NCBI GenBank assembly: GCA_026929865.2
Contig: CM049400.1
Span: 12,355,501-12,419,500 of the forward strand
DNA length: 64,000 nucleotides
Reading direction: 5' to 3'
Origin: Hyperoplus lanceolatus
Lineage: Eukaryota; Chordata; Actinopteri; Uranoscopiformes; Ammodytidae
In this document: positions 1 through 15,719 of the stretch, in pieces
Layout: the number at the start of each line of letters is the position of its first letter
Numbering within the stretch: position 1 is the first letter of the stretch
The notes under the pieces: generated by a model
Told to the model about the DNA's origin: nothing
The model's input: only the letters and a program-made list of their open reading frames with translations
The model's database searches: none
Translations under genes and position numbers: made by a program

Positions 1-586
1 AACTGAAATATTCACATCTTTCAGGCTTTTTGTTTGGTTTTTCAAGTTTTCTTTCCTACCCGGAGCTTGCTTGTGGTGTAATCCTACACAATGCTTTTCA
101 TCTGCACTGCTCGGCTCTCCAAAAGTCAAGTAAAAGTTGCAAGACCACCATTTAAATGTATAACATTACAAGTAAGAGACCTGCATTTAAAATGTGTCTA
201 ATAAAAGGGGTAAAATGTACTTTAGTTTTCAAAAGTAAAAACACATTTCTGATGTTTGTATGATTTATCAATAACAATCAATGATCATACCAATAATAAT
301 CCAATAATATATTACATTGTAGAATTATTGTTAGTGGTGCATTAACATGTAAGTCACATTTTTATGTTGGAGCTGGCACTGGTAATTACAATGCATTATA
401 TGCAAGAGGACCATTTGTGTATGAAAATAAATTGTTCATCTGTAAAGTAATCAGTAATCATAGCTCTTATAGATAATTATAGGTCATCAACATATGACAA
501 TAAAACTAAAAATATTTTTTAAAGCCAGAAGCTTGATAAAAACATCTCTTGGTGTTATGCTTAGCTGTCTTCTTTTGACCCCCCCC

Positions 587-587
<1 letters not shown>

Positions 588-618
<31 letters not shown>
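588..618. repeat. C run plus (CA)n microsatellite
   Basis: A run of about ten C is followed by roughly fourteen CA units. It is a simple sequence repeat, and the small open frames crossing it on both strands are artefacts of the repeat. Confidence 0.9.
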
Positions 619-620
<2 letters not shown>

Positions 621-1989
621 CGCTCTATCAGTGGTCCACTGTGTTGCCTCCCTCTCTGAGCTGTTGTCATCCATCTTTTCAAGTGCATGGCCACTGTAGC
701 AACGCAGCTTTTAGATGGCGCTTAGCCCACTTGGTCAAAGCCACTGACAGGCAAGCAAACAGACCAAATTGGATGGATGTCGCCTCCCTTGCCAACAGAG
801 GCAAACCCTAATAGTTCACTCCGGTTCCGGACTCTCTCATCTGTCACACACACAAACTCAGAAACAAAATGTTCAGCATCTTGTTTTCAAGCTCTCAGTC
901 CCAATGTGTTTCACCTTGTTTTCATATCCTGCCTTCCTTCTGCATTTCGTCCTCTCCTTCTCTCTTGATAAATGTGTGTGTGTCTGTGTGTGTGTGATTG
1001 CTCCGTGGGAGTGCATGTCATGAGGGCTTGAATTTATCATTCCATTCACTGTGTATGTTCTGCAGGTGTGCAAAAGGTTACAATAGCAGAAATCGTTTTT
1101 TCAATCACAATCAGTCATCATCGCCTGGAGACAATCAATAATTTACTGTACATCCTGGATGAGGAATGAGTCGTCAATTTGTGTCGGTGTGCTTCATTTC
1201 GCTACTCTCTGGTGGTCTTGTTAAAGATAAAACCAGTGGCGCAATTTGTGAAGGAATCTCTTTTCAACACAGATATAAAGATCTGATAAAAAATCTGATC
1301 AAGGCATTAACAACACAGTAAATACCGTTTTTCTATAGATTGCCTCCTCCAGCATGGATTGAGATAACCTTGTGTAAACTGGTTTAGTCTAGTCTCAGGA
1401 TCCCAGGAGAAAACGGGTGCCTACAGGTACAAAAACTATTGTGAACAAGAGAGTATATCACTTTCATGGGGAGGGTGGGGGGACTACAAACAGCAGTGCC
1501 TCAAAAATGATTAAATTCCATATTTGTCAACAAACAATATTCATGCTTCATGCATTTTTCATCGGGTTTGGAGATTATCTGAAAAGGGACAGCCCTTCCT
1601 CACAGCATGCTGTAAATCATCCTCCCAGTGCTCTTCCTGTCTGTGAGTGAGACTGAGTGGATCAGAGCCTATTCTGTCGTACTGATGCAACATGACTCCA
1701 GGTATAAAACCGACAGACACACCTGTCTCACCAGCAGTGTGTCATCCTCTCTGCCCCCCGCTGTCCTGTGAGTCAGAGGGAACTGTGAACCTGTGTCAGT
1801 CCAAAGAAAGACATTGACTAAAATCAAAGAACAGTCACAGCAAAGTAATAAAAAGGCTGACACATTTCTAGCGGCCTTTAATCACTATTGTGCTATGGCA
1901 GTGGTGTGGGTGATTCCCAGAAATTAGCTTTGGTTATTAAAAATACCCCCCCTGTAGAATTAAGGGTAAACAAACATAGCTGTTGGAGT

Positions 1990-2110
1990 CAGCAATTCTG
2001 GAGAAAGGTTCTTGTCAAAATCACTTTTCCACCGTCAACTACCTGCCCGTATTATGTGCGCTGAAAAAAATAATCCATTGTTAAGTTAATACACAGCATT
2101 GGCTCAGTAA
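1990..2110. repeat. degenerate interspersed repeat, copy 1
   Basis: This segment aligns by eye with 4880-4980 in the same orientation. Both share CTACCTG, then GCTGAAAAAA, then CACAGC-TTGGCT/GCTGGCT followed by GTAAAC. The copies are clearly diverged. The family is unknown to me and no termini were found. Confidence 0.45.
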
Positions 2111-4539
2111 ACGGGCACGTCTATATGGTGGGCCCCTTTGCATGTCTGATATTAAGCTTCTATCAAACATAAGACAAGCAAACAGACAATCCCACACTGA
2201 AAAGGTATTTCAAAAGCAATCACTTGATATGATTACTGGTTACCTGATAAATTACTGAGTTACATGTTACTGTCAGACACTGGCTGTGACCCACTGAAAT
2301 ATGTTTAGTTTCACATCTGTGATTGTGCGTCTGACAAAACCGGGAATATAGTTTCCCAAAGTTACCGTAAATTGTATAGAGTATGCAGTGACATATGAAT
2401 AAATTTCTGCAAAGACATATTTATCCTTTGGGTTTAAGGTACAATACACTGTTTTGGCCTGAAATAACAAAATATACAGTGAAATTAGTGTTTTCTCTGA
2501 AATAGATAAGGGCAGAAGTTGCATTTGCTGCCTGCATCTGTCTTTTCACAGTGTGGTTGTTATTCTGCCAGTCTCTGATCCACTTATAGAATGAAATGGG
2601 AGTAAAGCAGGAACCGGCATATGCTAGTAATAAAAAATGTCACGAACAAAATAGACATATACCTTCTCCTGTGGTAATCTGTACCACATGCCGCGTTAGT
2701 TCAGCTGGGGGTTGAGCAAACTCACTCCGTCAGAGTTAAAGATTGAGAGGACGTCCAACTTTCAGCTGTTTAAGTAAAGCATTCGACAAAAGATGTTTGG
2801 CACTGCTTAATGTGGCCTTAATGTAATGTAAAAATGTTGATGGATACTCAAATAAAGTCTCAGTTTCTGGCACCTTTGTCATTAACTTTCTCTCACATCA
2901 CCCACTCAATATGCCACACCCATTGCAGTACAAACTAATGTTACAGATTTTCATTAGATCTGGAGGCGGATCTGTCATGGTTCAGACATGTGTCCGTCTA
3001 CAGCGCGCAGTCTCCCCAGTGGGGGCCTCACACGTCAGGATTGACAGAACTATTAGAGCACTGCCAGACATGTAGGACAGGACAAGGTTACCCCAGCTCG
3101 CCACTTACTCTACACACCAACGCAGTGGCAGAAAGTGAACAGATAATATCTGCACTATAAGAGAAATCTGGACTTGACGCAGACGGGAGAAAATGAAAGA
3201 GCAGGACTGAGAGAATAAGAAAAGAGATCAGCAGAAATGAGACGGAAGGGCAAAGACAGAGAGGGGTGTAGAGGAGAGACATACATAAAAGACATCCATT
3301 TACTCACATCTTGATTGCTCTTATTTAAAACCTTCTGGCTGCGATTTTCAGGTCACGAGGAATGATTGGGCGACTGCACAGTGGAAAATAGAAAGAGCAA
3401 TGATGTATTCACTTTAATCAAAGATGCATACAGTATATATATATATGCAATGGCATACAGAGTCCGAAGGTCAGCGCTCTGAGTTCTCGGGGGAAGTAAT
3501 GGGACACCGGTCCATTGGAACATAATCAGTAGTGCATCAGCAGATTCAATGCCTCCTGAAATGCTACTAAGCCTTTCATCATGTCGTTCCACTGTTCACA
3601 AGCAAGCAAGCCTATCTTTTTCAAAGACAACAAGTCAAGGGACAGAGCCAACTGAAAACACTAAAGCACAACCTTATGTGACTGAATATACTGTGTGTAT
3701 ACTGAATGCTAAATGCTTCCTGGATGGACAAATATATTGACAACATTGCAGCCACAAGACGAGTTCTGAGGAAGGGGTGCGACTCCTTGAATTTGTCTCA
3801 ACAAGAAAAACTGGCTCCCTTGGTGGTTACTGTCACTATCACCTTTCTTAACGATCCCTGCACCTGCAAGTTAATAAAACAAGTTCAGGCACATCCAAGG
3901 GATTGCTGAATGGCCTTCTGGGATATGTTGGAAAACAGTTACTAAATTACTGCAGATGCGACTGCAGACTTAGAGGAAGTGGTATACAGTTGGTCTGACG
4001 TATCAATGTCTAGCAATTTTCAAGAAAAAAAGAACATCTCAGATTCTCAAAGCCAACACTTCATTCTGACTCCAAACCGCCGAGCAAATCTTGTATAGGA
4101 TTCCGTAATGACACTATAGACGGCAGCAGTGATGAGCGCAAACCAGATTATATATCCATATACCCAAGGATAATTACGTCCTCCAGAGAAAGTATATGTT
4201 TATGCCACGGTATGGCTGGCATGTCAGAAGCAGAGTGTGTTTATTTCTGTCACGTGAACGATATCTGCTCTGTGTTTATACAGCTGATGGCTTGGTATTG
4301 GTCGTGTGCAGGGAGAGGAAACACGCATGAAGTGGTTTATGGAAGACTGAAATAACAGAGCTCACCACGGAAATCCCAGACATGTTTGCACCCCAATGGC
4401 TTACTGTATCATAGCCATGGATTAACGAAAACGGCAGGAGAGTTTAAAACCGGCAGCTCCGAGGGTTTATAAGCGCAAATTTTCTTCACCTTGGCTAATC
4501 TTCTGTCAAAGGGATATGGAGACCTACATGAGAAGATAA

Positions 4540-4860
4540 ATATCACTCTTATTTCTGTATGTTAAATATTAAGCTACGGTTAGCTTAGTTTAACCTATAG
4601 AAACAGCTAGCTTGGCTCTGTCCGAAGGTAGCAAAATTCACCAACCAAAATTCACTGATTGTTATATCTTGTTTGTCTCATCTGGTTGCCTGGCAACCCA
4701 TTAGGGACAACAACATCAATAACTAATAGGTTAATTAGAAAGCTTTAGAGGTGTTTTTTGCTACATTTGGATGAAACCAAGTTACCCGTCTTTATGCAAA
4801 GATTAGGTAAGTGTCTCCTGGCTGTAGCTCTTTACTTAAAAGGTATAGTCGTCAATTCAG
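4540..4860. repeat. decayed foldback repeat related to the one at 63652
   Basis: The segment contains TTAGCTTAG, CAGCTAGCTTGGCTCTGTCC-AAGGTA and AAGCTTTAGAGGTG. The same word order occurs in the inverted-repeat element at 63652-63946. Here the right arm is degraded, so exact ends cannot be set. Confidence 0.45.
4685..4697. promoter_or_regulatory. RFX X-box-like motif
   Basis: GTTGCCTGGCAAC is an almost perfect inverted repeat that fits the X-box bound by RFX factors. It lies inside abtb3 intron 1, next to a decayed repeat, so its function is uncertain. Confidence 0.35.
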
Positions 4861-4879
4861 TCAAAGTCAGTGAATATCT

Positions 4880-4980
4880 CTTCACCAGCCACTACCTGTC
4901 CATACTGAGTGTAAGCTGAAAAAAGGTCCAATGTTTACACACAGCGCTGGCTCTGTAAACCAAGGGAGCCGGACCAAGCC
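4880..4980. repeat. degenerate interspersed repeat, copy 2
   Basis: This is the second copy of the sequence at 1990-2110. It continues to about 5100 into material with a CCAATCAG motif that the first copy lacks. No terminal repeats were recognised. Confidence 0.4.
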
Positions 4981-6600
4981 CGTAAACACTTCTCCAACCA
5001 ATCAGATACAGCCAGGCAGAGTTAGTAACAACAATGCTATTGGACAGGTGGTGACGACGGCGAGCAAAGCATCTTAAGGAGCATGAAGGGAGGGGTTGTA
5101 TTTGGTTTTGTGGTCAATTTAAATATCAATAAGCTTTCTCTGGGATGGCAGACTCCACATACAGAAGTGAGAATGGTGTCAAAATAATGCAGATTTTCTC
5201 AACATTTCAGAATAAAACTGAATATTATCTTCAGTTTTCACAGTCAGTGATCCACAATGTGTGAGATACTGAAGCCGAAGCACGCTGTACAAAAAGTACA
5301 ATGCACCTCAAAGAACTCATCTAAGCCGTTATTCAATAGGTCCAAATTTGTGCACATGGGCACATAAGAGCTCTTCCAACTGTCTGGCTCTGTGTGCTGC
5401 TGGAGTGCTGGTCGATTTGGCCAAATGATGTGATCTGAGGATTACCACACATGCCCGGAAGAGGCTAACCATCACTGCAGGTGGTTTTCTCCCAATTAAT
5501 AAACTAATGAGCAACGTATTAGTGCTCTCATCTTTGTGTTACTGTGAATAAACAACAACAGGTGGGATGATGAAGGGCATAACTGAACTAGCCATGGTGC
5601 TGCTTGAGACCGCCGTTGTTGGCTACTGTATTAGACGGCACTGCAAGTGGTCGCTGGAAAGCTGCTTTGTTCACAACACCACACATTTGATTCACAGTTC
5701 ATCAACTGTGGATCCATAAGTATCCCGACGTGTCCTGACATGCAGCTTTCTATACACGACGTATCACTTTTCTGATGGTGACAAGACAATCTCTGTCTCA
5801 GCTCACATCAAAGAGGAAAGTAAAGAAGCTTACAGGTATCTTCTTCATAATTTCAAATCAGACTGTTATTTAAACTGTATCGTTTCCATCTATACTGCAA
5901 TAAGAATTTGAAACTGGAAAAAAAGAAAAGGGTAAGATAGTGATGCTTCACCTAACTAATCCACTTGCTGGTACTTGTTTGCCCAGAGTTTTTCTTGCTA
6001 TAATAAGAAGTGTGTGCTGCTTGTCTGGCTCTCATCCGTCACCCACAGCTTCCTTTATGGACTTTCCTGTTTTGATCCGTGCCATCTGTGCCTCTTTCTC
6101 TCCCTCTGCTTTTCTTCCAGAGTCGACATCATGAAAAATTCCTTCTTAGCCACGACTTCACTGGATTTGGCTCCACAGTGCAGAGATATTGTTCAACTAT
6201 TCTAGTTTAGCGTTGGTATATTGTCATTGTCAACCAAAGAGCCCATGCTTCAGAACACTGAGAAAGGTGCAGGTGATTTCGCTACCAGTGCATTTGGAAA
6301 ACCTGGGGGAAATAAATCCCTACGAACCACAGAAATAAGGGGGCTATGGGCTCCCTCGATAATGTCAACTAGAGATAAAAATACTGAGGGTAAATAGGAA
6401 GCCAAACTAATTATGCAGGGTGATTGTTAAGCAATACTGTACGTGCACACTTTCTTGGTCGACATTGTTAGGACTATAATGGGATTAATCTAATTTCGGT
6501 GTTAAAGGCCAAGCATGAAAATTAAATAAAAAGCTACAAAATGTGTCTGCAGCAGCCCATGCAATATTATGTCAAATTATATCACAGAATGGTGCTGTGT

Positions 6601-7453
6601 TTAAAAAAGGAAGGATAGTTCAGTAGTTTTGAAGTGGGGTTGTATGAGGTACTTATGCATAGTTAGTGTGAAACCTTATGGAGATGGCGGTCAGCACAGT
6701 CACTTTAAGGAGTTAGGGGCAGACGTGACTGTAGCAAAAGTCAGCATTGTACTGTTACAGACCGGGCCAAAAAAAAAAAAAATTTCTCCACATATATAAA
6801 TGCTTACCTAAATTCTATATGTCCATTCAATTGTACTCTAGACTAAAAAATTTCCCACAGCTTTAGTTTGCAGCCAGATCGCCATTTATTTTTGTTTTCT
6901 CGTGTCTCTTATCCAATAATCCGCAGGAGCTCTGAGTCGAGAGGCTGATAGGCGGAATGATACGTAATAAAACGGCCGTCTGGCGGAAAAACTAAAGCTG
7001 AGGAAAAAAATCTCAGTTTAGAGTACAATTGCACCAGTATTTAGGTTTTAGGTTAGCACTTATATATGTGGCGAAAAAACTTTTTTCTTCTGGTCCCCTC
7101 TGCAACAGTACAATACTGACAGTAGGCCTACTGCTAGAGCGACATCTCCTCTAAACTCCTTACAGTGACAGCACTGATCGCCAGTGATTACAATGATCGC
7201 TATCTACATAAGGTAACACACTAACTTTGCTGAAAGCTGGGATGGAGAATTTGGGGAGAAAATAGCAGTTGGGATAGAGATTTGAACAGTTGACAGTCTC
7301 AACAGCCAATAAGAACAGAGAATCAGATTTTTTTTTTGAGCCTCGCTGTGATTGGTCAAAGTGTACTGCTCATGTTAATTCAGAAATCACATACCCCACC
7401 TTTAAGTACCTAAGACAACCCAACTATTCAAAATACTGAACCTATCCATTTAA
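6601..7453. mobile_element. 853-bp inverted-repeat MITE flanked by TTAA
   Basis: The left arm (GGATAGTTCAGTA, then GGGGTTGTATGAGGTACTTA) is matched in reverse complement by the right arm (TAAGTACCTAAGACAACCC, then TACTGAACCTATCC). Matching continues inward: CAGTCACTTTAAGGAGTT pairs with AACTCCTTACAGTGAC, and GTACTGTTACAGACC pairs with the segment around 7105. The whole unit is a large imperfect palindrome centred near 6950. TTAA lies at both ends (6601-6604, 7450-7453), which fits TTAA-targeting DNA transposons. No transposase is encoded. Confidence 0.7.
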
Positions 7454-10400
7454 GCCTTAAAGAGATGTTCATAAATATTGGTTAAATGGACCACAAATTG
7501 CAATGTTCTCCTATTTTTCTTAAAAAAATGCAAGGGATGACAACTGAAAGGACCCTGAGCAGCAGGATGGTAATTCTCTTCTTTTGCATGACTTTTAATT
7601 TATGTTGAATGGCTCCAATCACACACATGACTGATATAGAGCTAAATGCCACCAGTTGCCTATATTAACACATTCACAGCAGTGACTGGCACTGTGCCAC
7701 TCAAACCTTTTGAAATATCCTCTCAGGTGCCTGAGAAAGGATGGTTACAGGTGAAAAAAGATACCACATTTATTTATTTGCCAGAATTAACTGCATTCCA
7801 CCACCTGTCTCCCTTTAATCAACTGAAGTTAACCTGGCCGGAGCACCCCCCCCCCCCTCCCTTACCGTACCAGACTCCATGTCACATCAACAGAATTCCT
7901 CATTCCCCTCCCAAAGTCCCAATTAATACCAGATCTGCTCCTGGGCCCTGCATGCATCTGTGGGTGTGTGTGTGTGTGTGGGACAGTTTCTATGTATACA
8001 AGTCTGAGTTTATGTTGCTGCTTTAAGGCTATCTCCCTCCCGGATAAATGGGGACTGGTCTCCCCCAGTACAGAGTGGTACCGCTTCATACCGCAGTCAT
8101 TCCTGTCTGTCTGCCTTCCCCAAAGCATGTGTGCACCAGGCACCGACCTCGCACTGCAAAACCAACTGTTGGATAAGGAACATAGGGCCTGTGAATGCAA
8201 TGGGACCTGCACTCCCTCGCCCCTATGAGACATAACAAAAACAGCACAAGGTTGTTTCGTTGCAGTATTAATAGTATACACGACGTACCCTAAACAATTG
8301 TCCATTTGTTCTGGTTTCACAAGTCCATGTCTGGGAAATTTACAAAAGTAAGGCCTCACAAGTGTGGGGTCAATTAGATCATAATCTGCTGATAGAACAT
8401 CACGGGAAACCCCAACCGCACTTCAAACTGTAATGGTTGTATGGTTTTCCAGGGGATGTACTGTAATTTACTTTTTTTCTGTCGTTGAGTGGACTTTGAC
8501 AAGACTCAAGAAAGGTTTGCACTTTGTGCTGCCATTGTGAAAAGCCTGTTTTCCAGGCAAGAAAAGTGAAGAAAGAACAATGCTACAGAGCAGCATGCCC
8601 TGTTGTCCAAAAAACCTCAAATTACCCCTCAACAGGGTTATATTTCATATGCTACCGGCAACAGCTCTACGAAGAGGCAAGTTGTGGCAGCATTCAATTC
8701 CTACTGAGGCTGCTGTTGGTAGAGAAGCTTTGGCTGCAATATGATGGATCGCCCTCTGTATGATAGTTGAATGTCAAAGCAACATGTTAAGTCCACAAAG
8801 AAATCCCTGCTTCTTCATCCCGTGCGGAAGCAGAGAACGGCCTTGATTGCAATCATCTTGTGATGATCTTATCTTGTGATAACTGATTAATTAACCTTGG
8901 AAGAAAACAAAAAAAAGTTTTCCCAAGATCACAAGATGACAAACATAAGAGGAAATGGCCTTTTGTGAAAATAGTCGTTGGATTTTTTTAAATCACAAGA
9001 TAAATAATTCATTCAGGAATGACACATAAAAAACATAATTATTTTCACCATGTCTTTTGATAATGTTATCATGACATAAAATGTCAGAAACAGCCATTCT
9101 AGACTCATCACAACAATTGGAGACTTTGGGTAGCGCTAAAGCCTTGTCGATCCATGAGATGGTAATTGTTAAACAAATTATTATTAATGTTTGCAATAAG
9201 GAGATATCCCCCTGCTTCGATATGCCACTCATGGAGTTCTCCAGCACACTATATGGAGAAAATCTGTTATGAGATCTCAGGAAAATTAGAAACATTTAAA
9301 CAGATATGGCAGCCTTTCCTCAACCACATAGAAGCGCTGAAGTGACCTTCGTGACACCTTTTTGACTTTTAATGTTTTGCTTAACATTTACCCTTAATTT
9401 TAAAAAAGAACTTTTAAGTACAGTACGTATTTTTTTTTAAAGAACATTGGAAAAGACTCTATATACTTTAAAGCCACTGATAATTTCAAGTTAGATAAAC
9501 ACAAAACACATAATGATTAAAACTACATTTAACAAATCCAGATGACAAACTAATCATTGTTTGACATATTCAACTGCTTAGTGGCAGTGAGTGAATCTAG
9601 CTGTTAGCACAAAACGTACATATTATAATTTTATAAATTTCTTACGGCAAACCTGATGGCCAACAGGTGCTCATTAATCAATCCTGCAAACAGGGAGGAA
9701 CAGTAGCATTTATTTGGAGTCACGCTACTGGCAACCTGAACTACAGTGTATCACTCCCTCTCCATTTAGTTCTGTCTAAAAATGTCCTGTCATTCAAGTC
9801 AACTGTTGTTTAACTGCACTGGAAATATCTCACCATCATCAAGCCATGCATGTTTAGCCACCTGTTCATGGGGCCTGCAATTTCAAGGTAAATTACCTAC
9901 ACTTGTTTTGAAATTACATTAGGGTGAAATGTCCCTTTAGATCTTTCAACCAAACCAGCTCTGCCCAGACTTGAAAGTCATCTCAAACCCAAAGCGTGTT
10001 CAGGACCTCTTCCTCAGGTTGGTACATATCCCAGGGAAAGGGATATCACGTTCCCCTAGACATTTTCTGTGACATGCACACATCTTTAAGAAAATCAAAA
10101 GAGCATTGTGTTCCTGGGTCTCGTGGGAGCCATAAGAAATATCCCACCATATAGAGCATTTTCCAGTCCTGACAGGATACCACAGTTGAAGAAGGGAAAC
10201 CCAACACCCACCTGCAAATAACACTGAGTCAGACATGATGAGAGGAGCCTCACACCTTGATGGATGAGAGTGAATGTGTGCGAGTGAGTATATGTGTGTT
10301 GGGCTTGTGTGTGGGAGGCCCACCATATGCTGGATGTGCAAATGCAGAACTGTGAGGTGCAGTAGGTGAGAACAGACATTATAGCGTATAGGGTAATTAT

Positions 10401-13124
10401 GAATCCTGTGTTGAGAACTGACATATGTATTCATGAAACAATGAAGAACAAGCTTATGCCCCCTTCTTAGTATACAAAGAAATAAATCCACACACAGCAA
10501 TATATAACATCCAGTATACAGTACACATGTGCCTAAAACTGAAGAGCATCTTGTAACCATACTGCTTTTCTATTATTGACCATGCTGGCTCCAGTTGTAT
10601 AATTACCATACAGTATATGAGAGTGGCATCAATCTTGGCATCTAACACGCGGTGAGAAAGTATTTCTCAAAATGTCAAAGTATTGCTTTACTCTTCTGTG
10701 GAAGAGGGGAAAAAGACCCCCGAAATGACTTAACTCATTATTAAGGTTCCTAAGAAAAGCTAAAAAGTTAAAAATGAGAACACCCAACGGAATCACTGCC
10801 TTATTGAATTTGTGACAACACAAAAAAGTTTATCAGCGTTGGTGGAAGAGATGCAATAAAGACATTCATAAAGGCCTCCTGACAAAGCTGGCGTACCAGT
10901 GTTAGCATAATATGGGAAAATCACCTCAATTACTTCCACTTGGCAGAGAGAGACGGCGAGAATGGATTGAGCGATACTGGGGTTCAATTTGGCAGGCGGT
11001 GGCTCGGTTAAGGTCAAAACACAGAGGACAGAATATTCTATTCTATGGAACTCATTTGCTCAACCAGCCATCCTCTGATGCCAAAAGATGTGTTCATTCA
11101 AAAAAAAGGTAGATATATGCTGATTCACTTCTTTAATTGATTATTTTCTTGCCGCATTAGAACAGGAAAGAAGAACAAGCTGCACACACAATACTGACAT
11201 GTTCACCTTTTAAGTTGATATGGCTAACGTGTTAGCATAAAGTTTCCATTTACACTTCTAAGGGATAGGGAGCAACATTATCAATCATTCTGTATTCATG
11301 TTTCTGGCCATCTGACGAATGTTCAGCATTCACTCTCCTCTTTGTTCAGTGTAGGTCCGTGTTTGGTATGGGTAAGTATAGTGTACAATCAGACAGCAGT
11401 GAAACTGAACCAAAGCAATAAGAATGTATGCCTGAGAAACAAAAAAATGGTAAAACTAAACAATAACGCTTGATGCACTGTTATTATGAAAAAAAATATT
11501 GACTTTAGCCTCTTTCACATTCAATTCCATGAAACGTATTACTACCTAATGAACCCGAGAATACTGAACAACACCAGGGACTTCATGCATTACGCCACCT
11601 TTCTAGCCTTTGGCATTACATCAATATTCCACATGCTCCAGATGTTTCTCTAGCATCTCATCCTATTCACCGATCCAATGCACCACTGAGCACGCAGCAC
11701 ACCTCTTCTACAGCTGGAGCCTCACTGCATGCCAAGTAGCCTGAGTTTGCAGAGGGACTGACCGAGTATTGACAGTCAGTTCTGTACAGTATGTGCTCGT
11801 AGTGTAAACTCTGATGTTATTTTACAGTCTCTTTGAATGTGTCAAGACATACAGCAATACAGTGATACTTTATGTTTGCATTGCTACAAATGAAAGTACA
11901 GTTCTTCTGATGCATCTGACGCCCAGCAATTGTATGCTGTATTAAGCAGCAATGGATGTAGGTAGTAAACCAACTGACATTTACAAAAGCTTTCACTGTG
12001 TCTTTAAAACAAAGAAGAACAGTGAAATAAAGTGCTCTTCTTCTGATACCAGGCTTCCGCTGGTGATTCACCAATACATTCTCTCTAGGTTTCTCCCTCT
12101 GTATGCCTGCCTGTCTGTCTCTCTTTCTCTCCCTCACTCTATAACTCAGTTTTATTCACATCACTCTGCATAATGCATGATAGCACATAGGTCCCCCAAG
12201 GCCTTTCATTACGTAAACCTGTTGCAAGAGGAGCCACAGCAGCACTTTTACAACATCTATCAAAACAGGGGAAAGCATGTGGTAGAGTGGTTTGTGATGT
12301 ATTGCTGTTTAAGCTGCGGCGAAGTCTGAATACAAGTACACTTACTTTCAAAGCACATACATACATACACCCTACATACACCGAAAAACTATTTCTTAAC
12401 ACTTGGAAAGCCAATGTGACAACTATACCAGCAAGGTAATGTGTGCACCACAATCAGCAAATGTAGTGAGGAATGAAAGACCTCAATCCTCTTTGGGAGA
12501 AAAGAATAAAACTCGCCTCTGCAGGGCATCTGGGAAACCGACATGGAGAGCCCCTTTCACTGAAAGCTCTCAAAGGGAGGCATTAAGCCTGCGGATATCA
12601 AGGCCGGCCACTTCATCATGTTGTGCATTAACAAAACAGCTACATGCTATATAGGAGGAATATCAGAGAAAAGCATCTGCAATTGAACACTGCACAGAAA
12701 GGGAAGAAGAAAGCTGGCCTTAAGAGGACCAGTCTCTCTCTCGCTCCCATCCTGGTCTACTCATGCGGTCCTTACCTGCCTGCAGCTTGTGCAGCTCCCT
12801 TGCACTCTGTGAGCAGGAAGAACTATTTGAGCAGCAACAACAAAAAAATAAGCTCAATAACTGATATCTTTGAGCTAAAGTGCTCATACAACTTGTTTGG
12901 ATCAACAGTATCAAGTACCCTATTATAATGTGTGGTTGTTTGAAGTAAATCCAATGAACAAGCCTTTACCTTGTCATACTCCTGTAAACATGTAGCCTAT
13001 ACTGTGATATCAGAGGGGAGACTTTCCACGTGACAAATTACACATGGGGATTTCAAATCTGAGGATGTGCGGTATAAGGATATGAAGTGGAGAAGGACAC
13101 TGCCGCATGGACTTACAGTATTCA

Positions 13125-14200
<1,076 letters not shown>

Positions 14201-15719
14201 AGGCGGGGCCGTGGAGAACACCCTCAGTCTCAACCAATTGACTATCGGGAGAAAGTAGCAACGAGCTTTAATTGGGTCGCTTAAAAGTCACTGATGGAGC
14301 CCATGATTCGACTTTATAATAAAAATGCCACTTTAAAATTAAGCACGGCGCTTGTGTTATTGACTATGGCCAACTTGTGGGACAACTTAATTTCTCAAAA
14401 CTTTGGAATAGCGTTAATGAAGCAATCCAGTCAAATGCTTTGTGTAAAAGTAAACTGTAAAAGACAGAAATTGCCTTCACTAATAAAATCCGTTCTAAAG
14501 AAAAATCTGCTTTTATATCACTATGTTTAAAGGATAAGTCCTCCAGAGGATGTTCAGATATTTTCTGAGGGCCCAAGTCTGCTCGTAACATGACTCAAGA
14601 CCATTAATAATAGATTGAATGCATAATGAATCCTCCTCTGTTCCTCGGGAGGAGATCTCATTGATGAGATCTGAATTACTTTCAAGGTCATTTGCTGGGA
14701 TCACTCACAGGGTCTATCCAAGCCATTTCGTTTTTTTCCACCCTAAAATCGTGGCATCTAGTCCACCTTAAATGAAAGCCATGCTGGACAGATGTGCAAG
14801 TACAATTTGAAAGGTGGTAGAGATATTCGGTATTCTCAAACAGCGGGAGGTACATGTTTTAAGTTAAATTTACTGGAAATAACTGCATTCTTTCTATGAT
14901 ACTGACCAAACCAGTGCACCGCCAATTACTGTAAAAGTGGAGTAAATAATCTAAACTGATGGCCAAAAATAACTAAAAAACAATGACTTCATGAACTGGA
15001 GATGGCTCACAGTTCTGTGTGGCTGCATCTGAGATGCACTGACATTGTAGCTTCTGTAGTTGACAGTCAGTTGGACATCTTCATGGTGCAACAGTGAACC
15101 CTGCTGTTGTGCAATCAAACCTCTGTTTATTTTTTTATTTTTTCATTTTGCAAAAATGCTTGAATTGCTTTGTAACACAGAAATTCTATGACAATTGTGT
15201 CTGTTGTATTTTACTGGGGTTAGACCTTTTTCATTGACATGTCACAAGTGGGAAAAGGTGTACATTGTAAATTAAATGATGACAGAATTCCATCTATTGA
15301 CACTTGAATAACACAGAGCTACTGTTAATGCTTTTAGTAACACCCGCGATTCCACTATGACAAGTCAAAATGTGTAGTGTGTCCCATATCTCAATAGATG
15401 GGAAAAAAAGACAAACTGTTAAGATTCTGGTCACAAATCAGGGGGGGGGACAGTGCAGTATGAACATGATTCTCCCAAATCAACTTATAAAGATCATAAA
15501 TGTTTAGACTCGCTCTGAAAGGTGCAAACACTACATACCTTACTGCAAAGTCTATACAGCAGAGAAAAGGGTGTAGTGTGGATTGTGGAGCACCATATCC
15601 ATGAGAAATCAGGCAGATGGTGAAGGCTGACTTGGACAGGATGGATGAGCCATGCAGGTTACCTCATGTTCTCTTCGACCTGCATTGCCACACAATGTGG
15701 GAGACTGTCACACACATAA

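Noticed and set aside
7862-8359. 165-codon minus-strand frame
   Set aside because: It has no recognisable motif, overlaps a TG/CA repeat, and plus-strand frames overlap it as well.
10000-10560. 186-codon minus-strand frame in abtb3 intron 1
   Set aside because: It has no domain, mixed composition and a competing overlapping frame on the same strand; the length is compatible with chance in this sequence.
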